From positions 10,001-74,000 of the forward strand of contig JAHQIW010000738.1 of assembly GCA_019055375.1 (NCBI GenBank): a stretch of 64,000 bases of DNA, given 5' to 3'. How positions within the stretch are numbered: position 1 is the stretch's first letter; every line of letters starts with the position of its first letter. Shown piece after piece: positions 10,900 through 23,699 of the stretch. The translations under genes and the position numbers were made by a program. The notes beneath the pieces were generated by a model that ran no database searches, was not told where the DNA came from, and saw only the letters and a list, made by a program, of their open reading frames with translations. This stretch comes from Parelaphostrongylus tenuis (taxonomy: Eukaryota > Nematoda > Chromadorea > Rhabditida > Metastrongylidae).

Positions 10900-11210
10900 C
10901 GTATCATGCCGCGCGACGCCAAATCTCACTTAACTACTGGAATGAGGGCATTGCGTCTCGTGGGAAAGCAGGCGCAGACAGCCAGACATGCATGCACAGA
11001 CGTGCAGATGCTGTCTGCCTACTCATCTGAAGAGCTTGGGAAGGTGGATGCGAAGACAAACCCAGAATGGGAGGACATTGTCATAATAAAATGGTAGAAA
11101 TTCATTGAAAGGGCTTCTATAGAGATATTTTCAATAAAAAGGACATCTATGTATTCCATTTATATTTCTTATGTTTCAAAGAGAAAGCCATATCTATTCA
11201 AAATGAAGCA
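10900..11210 (+). repeat. Interspersed repeat D, copy 2
   Basis: See 2860-3120. This copy carries an extra block with cagacagccagacatgcatg, also present at 12060. Confidence 0.5.
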
Positions 11211-11515
11211 TATTTTCAGCAGCTACGTAACATTTTTTTTCGATGTTCTGGTAGTCCCTCGATAGCTTGTACAGACTATGTTTTACTAGATGACAAAAGT
11301 AACGTTTTGCTTTGAAGTGCATTGTTTCAACTTTACAACGAATTTTTTAGTATTTCGATAACACTTTTGAAGCCATTTGAGCTCTTTAGTATTTTATTTA
11401 ATTAAGTTCCTATTATAGGGAACTCCATCGCTACTAAAAGTCGAATGTTAGTGAATAAGCTTCCATAAACGTATTTTGAGTAAAAATAACGCTCATTCAG
11501 CCATTTTCCAATGTG

Positions 11516-11768
11516 AGAAGTGCATGTGGCTTAGAGGTTAGGCGGTGTTCTGCGTCGCACACAAGGTCGATGATTCGATCTCGCGCTCATAGCTCACCGA
11601 GCCTCCGTCTTTCGGGGGGTCGGTAAAATGGCACTACGTTTGTTCGGGGAAATAGCAGCATTAACTAACATACATATTAGTCCGTCACAATCCATTGTTA
11701 AAGCCAGATATTTGCCGCATACATCAGGGATTGATCAATTCCGAAAGCTTATCCTTACCCTTTGAGAT
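11516..11768 (+). repeat. SINE-1 copy
   Basis: tRNA-like head (ggcttagaggttaggcgg), B box gattcgatctcgc, the ggtcggtaaaa link and the ggattgatcaattccgaaag end. Confidence 0.75.
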
Positions 11769-11984
11769 CAATGTGAAAAATGTGGCATGCAGTCGCATTG
11801 TGTGGAATGCTATTATATTCTCTTGCTTTTTTATCTATCAAAGCCTTTGCACTAAACTATTAGTAATCGCTCGATAGATCGGGAATGGGAGATCTTAGTA
11901 CTCTTATTGGTCCCTAAAACATCTCGACAGTGCGCTGTCATGACATAAAGAAGATAATGTCCTATTATCTGAATAATTTGCTTC

Positions 11985-12185
11985 AACCTTACGACGGTTT
12001 CTTACTCTTTTTCACTTTTTTCCTAGCTTTCTTTCCAATCCATGTTTCTCGTAACAAAGCAGGTTCAGACAGTCAGACACGCGTGCACAGGCATGCAGAT
12101 GCCGTCTCCTGCAACCGCCGCGCAAGCGACGACGCGACGCCGTTTGCTTAGTAACGCTGATCGTTGAAGGAATAAGCTTTATTAA
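11985..12185 (+). repeat. Repeat sharing its end with 4185-4395
   Basis: Contains cagacagtcagacacgcgtg and the gacgacgcgacgccg end. No protein recognised. Confidence 0.35.
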
Positions 12186-12189
12186 TTTC

Positions 12190-15100
12190 TACTGCTTGAA
12201 TTGTCTAACTCAATCACAATCATACAAATATTTGTAGCGATAAGATGCATTTTTATCAGACCAGAGTTTTCATAATTCCTAAATTCTGTTTAACTCCGTC
12301 GCGAACACTAAAACAGGCGTATATCGTTGGAATTGTTCACAACTTGAGAGATTCTGATGGCCATCGAGTCCAGGAGAAGGTGACTCCATCGTTGGTAGAT
12401 AATTAAAGTTCTAATTTAATTCTGATAGGCAACCTTACAACGCATCTTTTACGGATTTTCGTCTCAGCATTTCATGTGGCACGTTTACTCGCCTAGATTT
12501 GCTATCATTAAGTTGATAGAGTAATTTGGGATATCTAGAATGTGACCTTAATTCGTGATACATAGAAAATTCTATCATGTTGATGCATCGATTTTTCTGA
12601 ATAAAGTGAAATGAATTAACGGGACCAACTATCTGTTGACTACAGTAAGGTGGCTAACGACTCAGCGAGGGTCGCCTTCTGTGAATACCCAAAAATTTTT
12701 GGAATTGCTAAACAAAAGAAGACAAAATGAGCTTATGGATCATGTGAATTTGAAAACATTCATAAACAGAAGCTTTGCAGAAAGTTCCCTAACATGGAAA
12801 TGATCGAGAAAAAAATTAAATGGCTCACGTTCCCCTAATATGCCCATAAAAGTTGATTCTATAATCAATTTAGCATGATTTTGTACCACATTATCACTGT
12901 AGAGTTCATAAATTCGATAAAATTTAGCTATATTACATTCTTATATACATTTACCACATTTTTGCAATTTCTTACTAACACGTCATGACATGAGGTGCTC
13001 GAATCGAGTGCCCTGAGATGGCATTATCGCAGGAAAGAAGAAAAATTCATCAACTTAACGCTAAATCAGTACTAATGAATTTATTGGTAAGGTAAATGAT
13101 AGGCACAAGTAGAGCATTGGTTATAGATGTGGTGTAACATTCATACGGTGGTCCGTTCGATTACGTCATGTGCGCAAACCAATCCCTTCATCCGCCAGGT
13201 CGCTCAACCAATACCAGATCTGCCTGAAAGAATGAAAGGCTTTGACTTATCAGTGAACTTCTCCAAGTCATTGCAGGAGCAATTCTAGAATCCAGAGTCA
13301 TGAGGGGTTATATCTGCATAGTGAAGGATCAATACGAAGCGATTCTTCCTGTACAATACTTTATAAATATATTAGAAGGGTGTTCCACTATTCTCGTAAA
13401 GAAAGAAAGGCACTATGTCCTAAGAGTTCTTGAATGATTGATCGACTTCATACGTTCATCAGCAGGCCCTGGCGTTACATCGCTGAAGATTACACTGTTT
13501 GGAGTAAAGATGAAAAAACCATTAGGCTATCATTTGTGCTGCTGCAATCTTGCCGGTTATTGAGTTCCTAAAACAAATTCTAGTAAAGTCTCGCTTGTTT
13601 ATGTCGAGCGAGTGGAACCCACCAGTCTCTCGTTGCTTGAAGGGAAAACGAGGAGCATCATACTTTGTGGTTATGTGTTTTTGTTTTCACTGAGATATTC
13701 TGGAATGATTGAATGGGCTTTGCTATAACATAGGTCGGCTTACCTAGGGTTTTGAAAAAAATAAAAATCGAACTTGCTTTTAAATTCGACAGTCTTGTTG
13801 AGAAATGAACCTTCCGCTCGAGAAATTCAAAATTTGACAAACCATCACCCAGTTGCTAGGTAACAAACCAGTGGAAAGATTTAGAGTATCAGATCTTAGG
13901 AACAAAGATGTGCAGATACAGTCGATCCTCTTTGGAATTGCGTGTTAGCCGTGTCAGAGCATTGCGATGTCTTCACAACGATCAAGCACCAGCCTCTGTG
14001 ACACGGAGAAAGTTTTCAAAATAATCTTCTCTTATTTTTTCACCCAAAGCGATGGTAGTCCTGGTTGGTCCTGAGTGAGTCGAACCAGAGACCACTACTG
14101 GACGACGTTTGTGGTACCGGATGCGGAACAGCAAATCAGGTCAAAAAGCACTGATCTCGTAAAACATGTGAAGACGGTTCATATAGATGTTAAATAAGAA
14201 ATTCTTACGGATTCCAGCTATTTCAGATTTAATGTTGATTACAGATGATAGAAGTATAAAAATGATTTGGAATACTTGAGGACATTGATCCTTTAAAATT
14301 ACTCATCCAAGTCTACACATATGCAAACCTTACTGCATGTAATTGAAAGTAATCTTATAGAATTTCAGTTAACAACTGCTCCTTCTTCTTTCTTTTTATT
14401 TACTAGTAAAAAAGTCAGTTTCTTGGTGGGGATATCCATAGAAAAACCAATGAACAGTTGTAACAACAGCTGCTAGATGATTGGTAGATGTTAGAAGGAA
14501 TAAACAAGGTACTCCTAGCATCGACGTTTCGACTGCATGCTTAGTAACACAGATTGATCTATTATCATTTCAGTAGGGATGCATAATGCGTTAGGCATCC
14601 ATTCGTACTATCCTAGGGTTATTGAACACATGTCTGGTTTATATCAAGACCTACAGTCGCTTACCGATGCATGAAGTGGCTGCCGTGCTTCTGAACAAGT
14701 TTGCTATCAGTTTGCCTACCTCGTAAAAAGGATGACTCTGTGATCTCTATATCTCATTATAAAATATAGTGTAGCACAATTTTATCAAATCCCTGTTTGA
14801 TTTTTGAATTCGCCTAAAACTAAAATTTCTGAGAAAAATGTGAGAGAACTTTCAATTTCAAATCCCCAAACGAAACTCCGGCAACCATAAACATAAAGGA
14901 CGCATTAAGAAATATCGCGGTGTTCTAATAGACTATCACTTCTTATCACTATCACTTATACTTCGCTTTTATTATCGAAGTCAGTATTTGAAGAATTAGA
15001 TACGCGAAATATAATAATAGGTTCAAAGAAACCAAATTTACTCAGGAAATTGGAAGGAGAGTTTCTTCTGTGAGCAAAGATCTTCTTATAAAAATTACTA

Positions 15101-15280
15101 AGATTTAATTTGAATTGAACTGTGTTGAAGTCGCAATCTCTGACTTCTATCTCACACTAAATTAATTTCAACGGCAAGATATGGAAGTTGTGGATTGTAA
15201 TAATAAAAAAGGTGAATTTCGACAAAGCTTGAGAGGTGTGATCACTTCGAACTCGCAATGATGCTTTCTGAATGTAGGCA
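12190..15280. other. Featureless AT-rich stretch
   Basis: About 3 kb without long frames, inverted repeats, or matches to the repeat families of this window. This is the emptiest part of the window. Confidence 0.4.
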
Positions 15281-15289
15281 ACCTCGTAG

Positions 15290-15612
15290 TGTAGCTCCTC
15301 GAAGGTAGGGAGGTGCAGTGCTAGTGATACTGTGAGTCAGGAAGTGAAGTGATAAAGAAAACAAAGGTTCGATTCCCTGCTCAGAGTTCACTTCCATCCC
15401 AAATAGGAACGCCTTACTTCGCCAAATTCGAAATGCTTAAGAGATTTGTCTCAAATAGCATTTTAGAGATTTATTAAGGAGGTGAAATCTTCAAGTAGTA
15501 GTCGAAAGAACACGTGAAATGTTTAAGGACCACTTTTGAGGATGAATGGAAGGAACAGATTGAATGGAAAAAGTGTCAGAATTCACGTAGTAAATTATGA
15601 TGACAAAATAAA
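15290..15612 (+). repeat. SINE-2 family copy
   Basis: Head ggaggtgcagtgctagtg, B-box-like ggttcgattccctg, and the gaatggaaggaacagattgaat tail shared with 440-760 and 24300-24590. Confidence 0.55.
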
Positions 15613-16115
15613 TAAGTAGAATTGTTGACTTCTCTGCAGATCAGTTACTGATTCTTAATCCTGCCAGCGCTACGAGACCAACACAGCAATTATTCCAGGG
15701 CTAGTGATCCGGTGTCGAAGGCTGGCAATGGATGAAACGATTGGCTTCCGTGCAGGAGCCCCCTTATAATGATGAAGTGTCGTGGTGCTTTGGGAATCTT
15801 GTAGCAGTGACAAACGTTGGTTAATTAGAAGCATATTAGATCATCCATCGGTCATCTTACTCCGCCGCATCATTATATCTCTCATAACACATTCTTGGGC
15901 CTAATCGTTGAGATGTCTTTAGCATGATATTGTCACTCGATAGTCAGAGAGAGGGCACTGATTGCTGCGGCGTGTCATTCCTAACATAATCATGCACATA
16001 TTTATTTTAATCGTCTTGTCGGAATTGTTATCAGGGATTCATAGCGATTGACCTAATGTGTAGCTTTGTATATAATGACTGTTTGCTGCTATATGAGCAG
16101 GAAGTCCAGCGTGGC

Positions 16116-16990
16116 AGACAAGATGAACGCGATCGGGTTCTTTGTGATAATGAGGGAACAAATGTAAAACCGATCTCATTGGATGGAGAGGAATTTGTCA
16201 TGGAAGTGCTAGCAACCATACGAAAACTAAGATTTCATGCTACAGCCCCATGTCGCCGTTTTCCAAACTTTTTTCTTGATGTTACAGAAGGAGATTCCTG
16301 TGTTTCAGACTCGCATATTTCTCACCGAACAGAGTCCTTTCTTTAGACTATTGGTGATCACTCAATAGCGTAATCTTTTTTAATACCAACGTTGTGCTTA
16401 TATCCTGAAAAGATCGTTTCTCCGCAAAGCGGTAGGTGAAATAAGTTGAATTCGCATGTATGAGCAAGAGTGTCTCAGGCTAAGTCACGTGCCGCGCGTG
16501 GAGCGACCACGTTCAATGACGCGATGATCGTCAATTTCTCGGGTATATGAACGCATAGAGAAGTATCGTATCAGCAGTTCATGTGGGTGCCTCACGTTTG
16601 GGCGCGTGAAATGACCAGGACCCCTTTGCTCATATATACGAATTCAACTTATTTTATCTGCTACGTTGCAGAGAAACAGTCTTTTCAAAGCGTTAGCACA
16701 GCGTCGGAACCAGTAGCAATTAGGCTATAGAATATTACTAGTAGTCCAAATAAAAAGAGCTCTGTACTGTGATTTATATGAGCGACTGCAACGCAAGAAA
16801 TTTCCTCCTTTGGCAACGTCGATAAAAGCTGTTCCGAGGATCGACGACCGACGACATGGAGTTCTAGTCTGAAGTCTCAGCTTTCGAACAGTTACTAACA
16901 CTCCTATAAAAAGTTCCTCCCCGGCGAATGAGATCTGTTTTTCATTTATCCCCTCATAACTGAATAGTGCCCGCAATCGTTCAAACAGTT
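16116..16990. mobile_element. Foldback element FB-A, copy 1
   Basis: The left arm (about 16116-16460) and right arm (about 16600-16990) are inverted copies of each other. Both arms, read inward, encode a similar short peptide (GEEFVMEVLATIRKLR on plus; GEELFIGVLVTVRKLR on minus). The middle holds inverted gagttgaattcg/cgaattcaactt blocks around GC-rich sequence. A second copy is at 58965-59800. No transposase was found. Confidence 0.7.
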
Positions 16991-17009
16991 AGCACTCAGC
17001 GCTCATCAT

Positions 17010-18515
17010 ACGCATTCGCCACTTAACCTTTAGAGATAATAAAGTAATCTTACGTTGTGATAGGATATGGCTTCTACTTGTCGTTTTTCATTTATCCACA
17101 CTGCCAATCATGACCAACTTGTATAGAAAACTACAAGCCCAGAATCTTTAAAATGCCATTTATTTATTTAATTCTGAAAAAATGTGGAGTAGACGGAGTA
17201 AGAAGTGGCAAGCAGTCTATCAAATCTTGATTGAAAACATCAATATCTCGTTCTATTCTCTTCTAGAAGGCGAGGGGCTGCCATGGCTAGGATTAGGTCA
17301 TTCACAAATTTTTCTAGGTCTCATATCCGATTTACACTCTAAAACGGCAGTAAATTTCATGAAAAGTAGGATGAGATTGAAGAAAATTCGGTCATGAACA
17401 CATAAGAGTATGAGAAAAGCGTTTCAAGACGCTACTGACAAAGTTGGGGCGAAGCAATGATTTCATCGATTCGATTCAGCCGATGTGTGTGCTTGTATGA
17501 GTATGAATTGATACATCCAATAAGCATTTGTCTCAGTAGATAGTTTGTAACACCCAGAAAAATCAGACGTTACAGAGCATTTGATAATCACGATTTTGTT
17601 GACAAATGATAGCGAAACGGTAGACGAAGAAAACGAAGGAGTAAGAACAACGTGGAGAGGAATTAAGTAATGAAAAAAACCTTCGTTGGCAAAAAGAAGG
17701 CGATTATTTGTTCCTCGAACTTAGTTGAAGTAAGCGAAAAAAATCATCCACCACATTGTTGCATTACTGTTATCCACTTTTTCTGCGTTAAAGCAATACC
17801 TTTCCAAATCGTGTTCATTTATGGTCTGGAATCTAGAATCAAGACAACATGCACAGCAACAATGACATGTAGTGAACTCAATAAAGGTGGTGAATATTTG
17901 AGAAAAACTATGCAGCAGTCATGGAGACAGAGCGGGCCTGTTGACTGGCTGATTGATGGAAAGTAGGCAGTAACAGATAAAGCAAAGGGCTATTGCTATC
18001 TAGATACAAAAACTAGTGTTACTAAAAAACTACCAATCAGTGATGATCTCTTATGATACTTGAAGAGACTGAATTTACTAATTACGCGTTATGTAAAATT
18101 AGGCTGAAAAGATTGTTCAGAGGCACTTGTAAAAAATTAAGAATTTCTGCATGAATTACAACAGATACAATATCAACTATTCTTCAAATTTGAAGATTAT
18201 CGTTTGCTACGACTTTTTGAAATTGGTCCGCAAAGTTTCGGATTAGTTCGAAGTACGATTCTTTTGACTTCGAATTAAAAAACTCTTGACATGCTCATTC
18301 AGCTTCTTTGAAAGATTCAAATCGGTGACCCTTCAAAAAGTGTGCACTGAACGGTGCTTACTTGTCTTCAAGATCAAGATCTTCGGTTTTGAGAAGCTTT
18401 GAAACAAGCGTCCAGCAGTAGATGCTTGTGTGTCTTTCCTTCAACTTCGTTGTTTCGTCGAGCTCAGCTCACTGTGGAAGATTCTTTATCTGATAATGAC
18501 GCAATAAAATACGAT
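17010..18515. other. No gene recognised
   Basis: Frames at 17182-17397 and 17670-17966 have no recognisable motif and no good splice context. No repeat match seen. Confidence 0.35.
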
Positions 18516-18519
18516 ATTC

Positions 18520-18775
18520 GACTGCATCGTTGGACATGGCGGACGCTGTTCGATCCTGAGCTCAAGGTTCACCAAGAATTCTATCTCGCCGGAGACCGTG
18601 AATGGATACCAGACTTATCTAGGAGAGTAGCAGCACTGACTTAATACGTTGGTAGGCTACCGCGAGTCATTGTAAAGGTCAGATATGCACTCACTGACCT
18701 CGAAAGATGTTAGGTAAAGGCGAATACAAGGCGCATCCCTCAAAGATTTATCAATGTCAATAGTTCTAACCTTAT
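18520..18775 (+). repeat. SINE-1 copy, diverged head
   Basis: The 3-prime two thirds match SINE-1 closely (accgcgagtcattgtaaagg, agatatgcactcac, gcgcatccctcaa). The head is poorly preserved. Confidence 0.65.
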
Positions 18776-18892
18776 CATCCTCTCAATTTCACATCTCATT
18801 ATGTCACGATCGTTCAATTTATTTTGCTAACTGTTTTCTATAGTCTGCAAAAAATCGCTTTTAAAGAAAATATGCGCATTGATTGACTAATA

Positions 18893-19285
18893 ATCATTTT
18901 TTGAGCTATGTAAATGGTTTGTCATGGGTACTTATACGGCCTAACACACGTGTTTCGGCTTTGGCAGCCTCATCAGTTGAGCAGTATCCTTCGTCCTAGC
19001 CAGTCCTCTTGAGGTGAATTCAGTACCGTTACATAGAGAACAATCAGACGTGCCATTGTGAAACTATCACTAAATGGGCAGTGTTGCACACGATCGTCCA
19101 AGAGCTCCATGTAAGGGGGATGGGTTCACACCAAGAGGTTTGGCTATGACGAAGGGTACAGCTCAGCTGGCGAGGCTGCCAAGGCCGAAGCACTTGTATT
19201 GGGCTGTAGAGTGCCCATAACAGACCACATGCCTGGCTTAGAAATAATTATCAAGCATATTGAAATTTGAGCGTGGTCTTAGGAA
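18893..19285. mobile_element. Hammerhead-bearing foldback element, copy 1
   Basis: Terminal inverted repeats: ttgagctatgtaaatgg with a ggttt.gtcatg block on the left, and the reverse (cataacagaccacatgcctggcttag) on the right. Each arm contains a hammerhead or its remnant pointing outward (18939-18982 minus; about 19153-19203 plus). The right arm ends with tattgaaatttgagcgtggtctta, shared by the copies at 32236 and 39027. Confidence 0.65.
18939..18982 (-). ncRNA. Hammerhead ribozyme motif, decayed
   Basis: CTGATGA, helix II GGCT/AGCC with loop GCCAA, GAAA, helix III AC/GT with loop ACGT. The cleavage base is G, which hammerheads do not cut well, and helix I has one mismatch. Confidence 0.6.
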
Positions 19286-19287
19286 AA

Positions 19288-19560
19288 CGGGCGCCGGGAA
19301 GACTGGATGTGATGCTCGTCGCGGCGAGCGTGGAGCCGAGCTCCACCTCAACTTTCTGCATCAGTCAACAACAACGCCTTATGAAGCACCACAGCCAGGC
19401 TATCCTCGAAAATGCAAGGGGACTCGCTTAACCAGTACTCTACGTCGTTCGAGAAGAAGACGAAAAAAGGAAATGAATGCAGGAAGTACTGGGATCTGCA
19501 CAGCGATATAAAATAAAAATTAAGAAAAAAAAACACTGTGATTACGGATCAACTAAGGTG
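19288..19560 (+). repeat. SINE-2 copy
   Basis: Ser/Leu-tRNA-like head (gatgctcgtcgcggcg, gtggagccgagctccacc), middle agccaggctatcctcg, end ggaagtactgggatctgcac followed by an A-rich tail. Confidence 0.75.
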
Positions 19561-20539
19561 CTAAAGTGCTTAATAAAATCTGGAAACGAAAAGTATGGAT
19601 ATTACACAAGTCTTTCAAGTACAAATTCTGTTTCGTCAGTGTTTGCACAACGACGCGCGTACTCGATGGAAAAATGTGGAAAAGACAATTGGGGACTCCT
19701 TGTGTTATGCATCCTTTTGAGTTGCTCGATGATTAATGAAATCGCAAGTGATACAGTTGTGCAGCGCCAGTTTCTTGAAAGAATGGTAACAAAAAAATGT
19801 TCAGTGTAATCAGATTTAAAAAAAGGTTTGACATTCACATAGCACATGTATGACGTGGTAGCCAAACGTGCTTGGCACCATACATCATTTTTTGTTCGAC
19901 GACATCTGAAGAACCATTCTTCAGTTCTCATCAACACTCAGGCTCGGCTTTTCACTCGCTGCCTGACACATCCAAAGACCCTAATCAGCGAAAAACCAGT
20001 ATGACCGTTTTTGCCAGAAAGGAAAATTCCATAGTTACAGCAATAACGGCTTAACATATCCGCTCTCTACTGCATTCTCCCATGGGTCTTCCTCATAGAA
20101 GAATCTCTGCTTTATTAACTGTGAGGGCGAGTCTTCAGGTGGTGGACAGGAAATGAACCTGATCCAAAAACAGTTATGTGGTTTCCCCGAAGCAAGCGGA
20201 TTCAGGGCACGGACAGCCTGCTTCTGCAGCGTCAATTTGATACGACATTAGTACTACAAGTTACGTTGACCAAAAGCTTATAATCATGCAGCAGGGAAGT
20301 CTATGGGGGACAGTTAGATCACCTCCAATAACTAGGCTCTACCCTGTACGTCGGAGAGGGTAAAGAGTTACGTGTGACTACCTAGTCCCGAGTTCAAAGC
20401 TCAGCAAGCTATACATTAGGAAAAGAAAGATAAATGTAATGGAAAAAGGGCCTCATTCTTCCAGCCTCGTCAAGCTCCCGGCACGGCAGCGTCACGAGCG
20501 AGGAATGTGAAGGAGTCCTAAAATCTTAGGATCAACTAA

Positions 20540-21235
20540 GGTAATAAAGTTGCAGCAGACTATAGTGTCGATCTTTACCTATAACTCATGCACACCTGCA
20601 TACAAATGTTCTACCAAAGATCTCCTAATAGGAGCAAGAAGGATGAAGTACGATACTATTGGCTTAGAGAGGCGAGAAGGTGCCACCTATTTCATGTCCA
20701 TTACACTGGTGGCCAAATGTTTCTTGGAATATGCGATACTAGAGGTATCGGCGACGTTAGCGCTCTTGTCAAGGGAGGTCTTTCAATGGACAGTGTCATT
20801 ACGAAATAGACCACATTTCAGTGCACCAGAAGCTCTTCCCAGATAATGTCGCTAATGTTGAAAAACTGTGAACAGACTGAGACCATCCTTCTCCAAGCAA
20901 CATTCCACTTTCGCCGAAAAAGTGAGATAGTAACTAAATTCAAATGTCTAAAACCGTGAACTGCCGCAAAATAGGACGTATCCAATTTTTTTTCGGCTTT
21001 TGGAAAGATATCGTGATTAAACGTTGACGAATAATACGACCGGCTCATCAAATATTTTCACGTTAACATGATGAAGGTGGAGTGGCGCAAAGTCATTAGC
21101 AAATGTATGCCTTCACAAACATTAAAAATGCTATGTCGACGGGAATTGCAAAAGCCGCGGGCACTAGAAACCTTACGGCCGAACTTGCAAAAAGCTGAAA
21201 AGAAGCGATGAAAGGAAATACTCACCTATATAACC
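20540..21235 (+). mobile_element. RTE-type retrotransposon, endonuclease and linker part, decayed
   Basis: Reads as a broken copy of the apurinic-like endonuclease seen intact in frame at 43453-43890: TFTYNSCTPAYKCSTKDL-like start, RGIGDVSALVKGGLSM-like block, then a linker with YDRLI and a LCRRELQKPR-like block. Many stops. It abuts 21240-22500, which runs the other way. Confidence 0.7.
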
Positions 21236-21239
21236 TGTC

Positions 21240-22500
21240 ATCTGTCATTGCGTTGATCGTCGAATGACTCGAGCGGGTACCACCAACACTTCCATTTTCC
21301 CTATCGCGTGCAATAGTAGCCCAGTAGGTAGTTCTTGCCCTAGGGATTCGCTGGGCATCATATCTTTCTTCTTAGCTTTTGGTGAAGAATTTAGACCATC
21401 GAGTCGATAATCTTCCTGTGAAGTATTTGACATCCCGAGAAATCCAGCTCGCAACGGACTCTCGTCCATCGGTCATTGTTGAAGAGCATTACGTGTCTGG
21501 CCCATCTTATTTTCAAAAGTGGGCATGTAGAATGGCATCCTTAACCTCCTATCATTGACGTAGGTCGGAACTTCGGATTCTCTTCTCATTTGCGCGATGC
21601 GGAACACTTCTAGACTGTAGTTCTTGACTGCGCGTTCAATAGCGCCAAGTGATCCTTCATCCTGCTTACGTAGCGACCACATTTTCTGCTGCATTCGTTA
21701 CGGCACGGATAACCGTCGAGTCGAAGAGGTGGGCACGGAATCGGATGTTCTTCGTTTTCTTCTTTACTTCCTCGATGCTCTCTAACACTCCCCACATCGC
21801 TCGCTTCCTCCTGCTCAACTCTGGAGCTAGGTCGCTCATCATGTTGATTTCACGACCTAGACAGACGTAACTGGAGCATTTGGAGATTTTCGTTCCGGTG
21901 GGCGTGAATGGGGCATTCAAAACCCATGTGTTCCTCATGAACATCGTTTTCGCTAGATTCAATCGAAAACCAATCTTTCCACAGGCGTTGTCGGGAATCG
22001 GTTAACGTTCGTTCCGCGTGACTAATGCTTAGTATTATAACGACGATATCATAGTGATGTGATGATGATTTAGTTGTCCACTATCAATTTTCACTCTCCT
22101 ATCGTCCCATCCAAATGTTCGCATAACGTTTTGGATGGCAGCAGTAAATAGTTTTGGTGAGATTGAATTGACTTGTTGAACCATTTTTCCTTAGTCGATC
22201 TTAATATAGTTATAGGATGGTGATATTATGCTGCGTAATCTTTATATAGCCTAAAAATGTCTTTATGCTCCTAATAGGGACGCCCTTAGTGTCCAAAGTC
22301 TTTATGACCGCCCTTGTTTCCACTGAATTAAAAGCTTTTTTCAAATCGATGAAGGTGAGACAGAGCGTTATTTTATACTCTCGTAAGACTTTGATGTGAT
22401 CTTGTGGGTGTGGTATGGTGCCAAATCCTTTTCTAAACTTTGCTTGTTCGCAAGGCTGTTCTTCGTTCATATCCTTTCAATCCTATTTAGGATGACTCGA
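21240..22500 (-). mobile_element. RTE-type retrotransposon, reverse transcriptase and C-terminal part, decayed
   Basis: On the minus strand from 22500: RKGFGTI, LCLTFIDLKKAFNSVET (reverse transcriptase domain, first Asp of the palm), then after a gap NLAKTMFMRN, CSSYVCLGREINMMSDLAPE, RAHLFDSTVIRA and the C-terminal GTRD-like region. The YADD box falls in the damaged part between 22000 and 22200. Frame shifts separate the pieces. Confidence 0.85.
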
Positions 22501-22662
22501 GTGAAGTGTATATAGACGACGGACAGCAAGCAGATTGGGCGATATCTGCCTATGTCTTGAGAATATCTTGACCTCAAATCCCTGTTAGTCCAAAAAACCA
22601 ATTTATTCACATTTTTATTTCTAAAATTAGTGAAATCATTGTATGTCTAGCGAACATTGTAG

Positions 22663-23482
22663 GACAAATGGATGTATGACCCATACTCAGCTCATAAAGA
22701 ACAAACGGGGAACATCTATGCCCGTGGTGCGCAACACATGAAATGTGTTGGGCAGCAATATTCAGAGCAGTAAGATGACATTTTTTACGTGCTGAAAACA
22801 GTGATTGAAGACCACTCATATCTTTTTGGGTCCAGGTGGTTTCTCACACAACTTGAAAAGTTTTAGGAGAAATTTTTCTACTCTCGAATAAGTATGCATA
22901 ATTTTACTACATCACCTAAACAGGTTATGAATGAGGAGATTGGAGGTATCGATGGCATTTGAAAAATTTGTGAAAATGCCTGATTTTCGTGAACCCAACG
23001 TAGGTTTCATGCTCAGACGAAGGTACTTCCAGTGAAACATCAATGTATAAGGTGTACTATGGGGAGCTGTAATGCGGGTAAGTGAGAAAATTCCATGGAG
23101 ACTATTCTTTCGGCCTTCCAAAAATTGGTTCCAAGAGTGGAAATTATGTGCAGTGGTTCGCGGGGACACGGGTCAAAACTTATCGAAGTCACTGCTGCGG
23201 AGAAGGTGGTATATCTTTCGTTATCAACAAACGTCTTTTTATTCAAGCCCACTTGGGTTTTCACCTTTTTTTCAAGTGGTACCTGCCATTTCTGTACATT
23301 GATTGGACGAGTCAATACAGTTCAGCAGTCTATCATCATCAGTGTTTTCACGTTCCGCGACCAGCAGCGATCATTTGTTGAAAAGGATTCTACAAAACAC
23401 CTTGGTAATGTCACAACGGTATATATCACAGAAATCAGCGGTGGCGTACAAGTAAATGTATTGCCGGAGCATTTCATCATAA
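22663..23482 (+). pseudogene. Decayed duplicate of aminoacylase-1 exons 4 to 7
   Basis: Four blocks match exons 4-7 of the gene at 33982-46740 in order and strand: 22663-22835, 22931-23077, about 23136-23208, 23326-23482. Introns are kept, so this is a DNA-level duplicate, not a retrocopy. Damage: exon 4 has a net 2-base loss and an in-frame TAA; the metal-binding Asp of the QDMK motif reads His; exon 5 runs into TGA soon after its start; the exon 5 acceptor and the exon 7 donor (AT in place of GT) are lost. Exon 7 is still open. About 120 bases of intron 7 (23567-23690) also match the gene (about 44430-44555). I saw no copies of exons 1-3 or 8-11 nearby; RTE debris lies directly upstream. 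Confidence 0.9.
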
Positions 23483-23699
23483 ATCATTGTGGCTCTTATA
23501 GTATTTGCTGTTTGAAGTGATATACATCAATACGAACATAGAGTTCCTATTTCCTGTAAATTTTGAGAAGTGTGGTTGGGCTTTGTGCGAAGAATACTCG
23601 CAACATCTCACAAGCACCTTTGAGCTTGCGGGGATCTCTTCTATGTCGACGATGTATGAATTTTGGAAGCAATAAAGTTTTTGAATACACTGTTTGATC

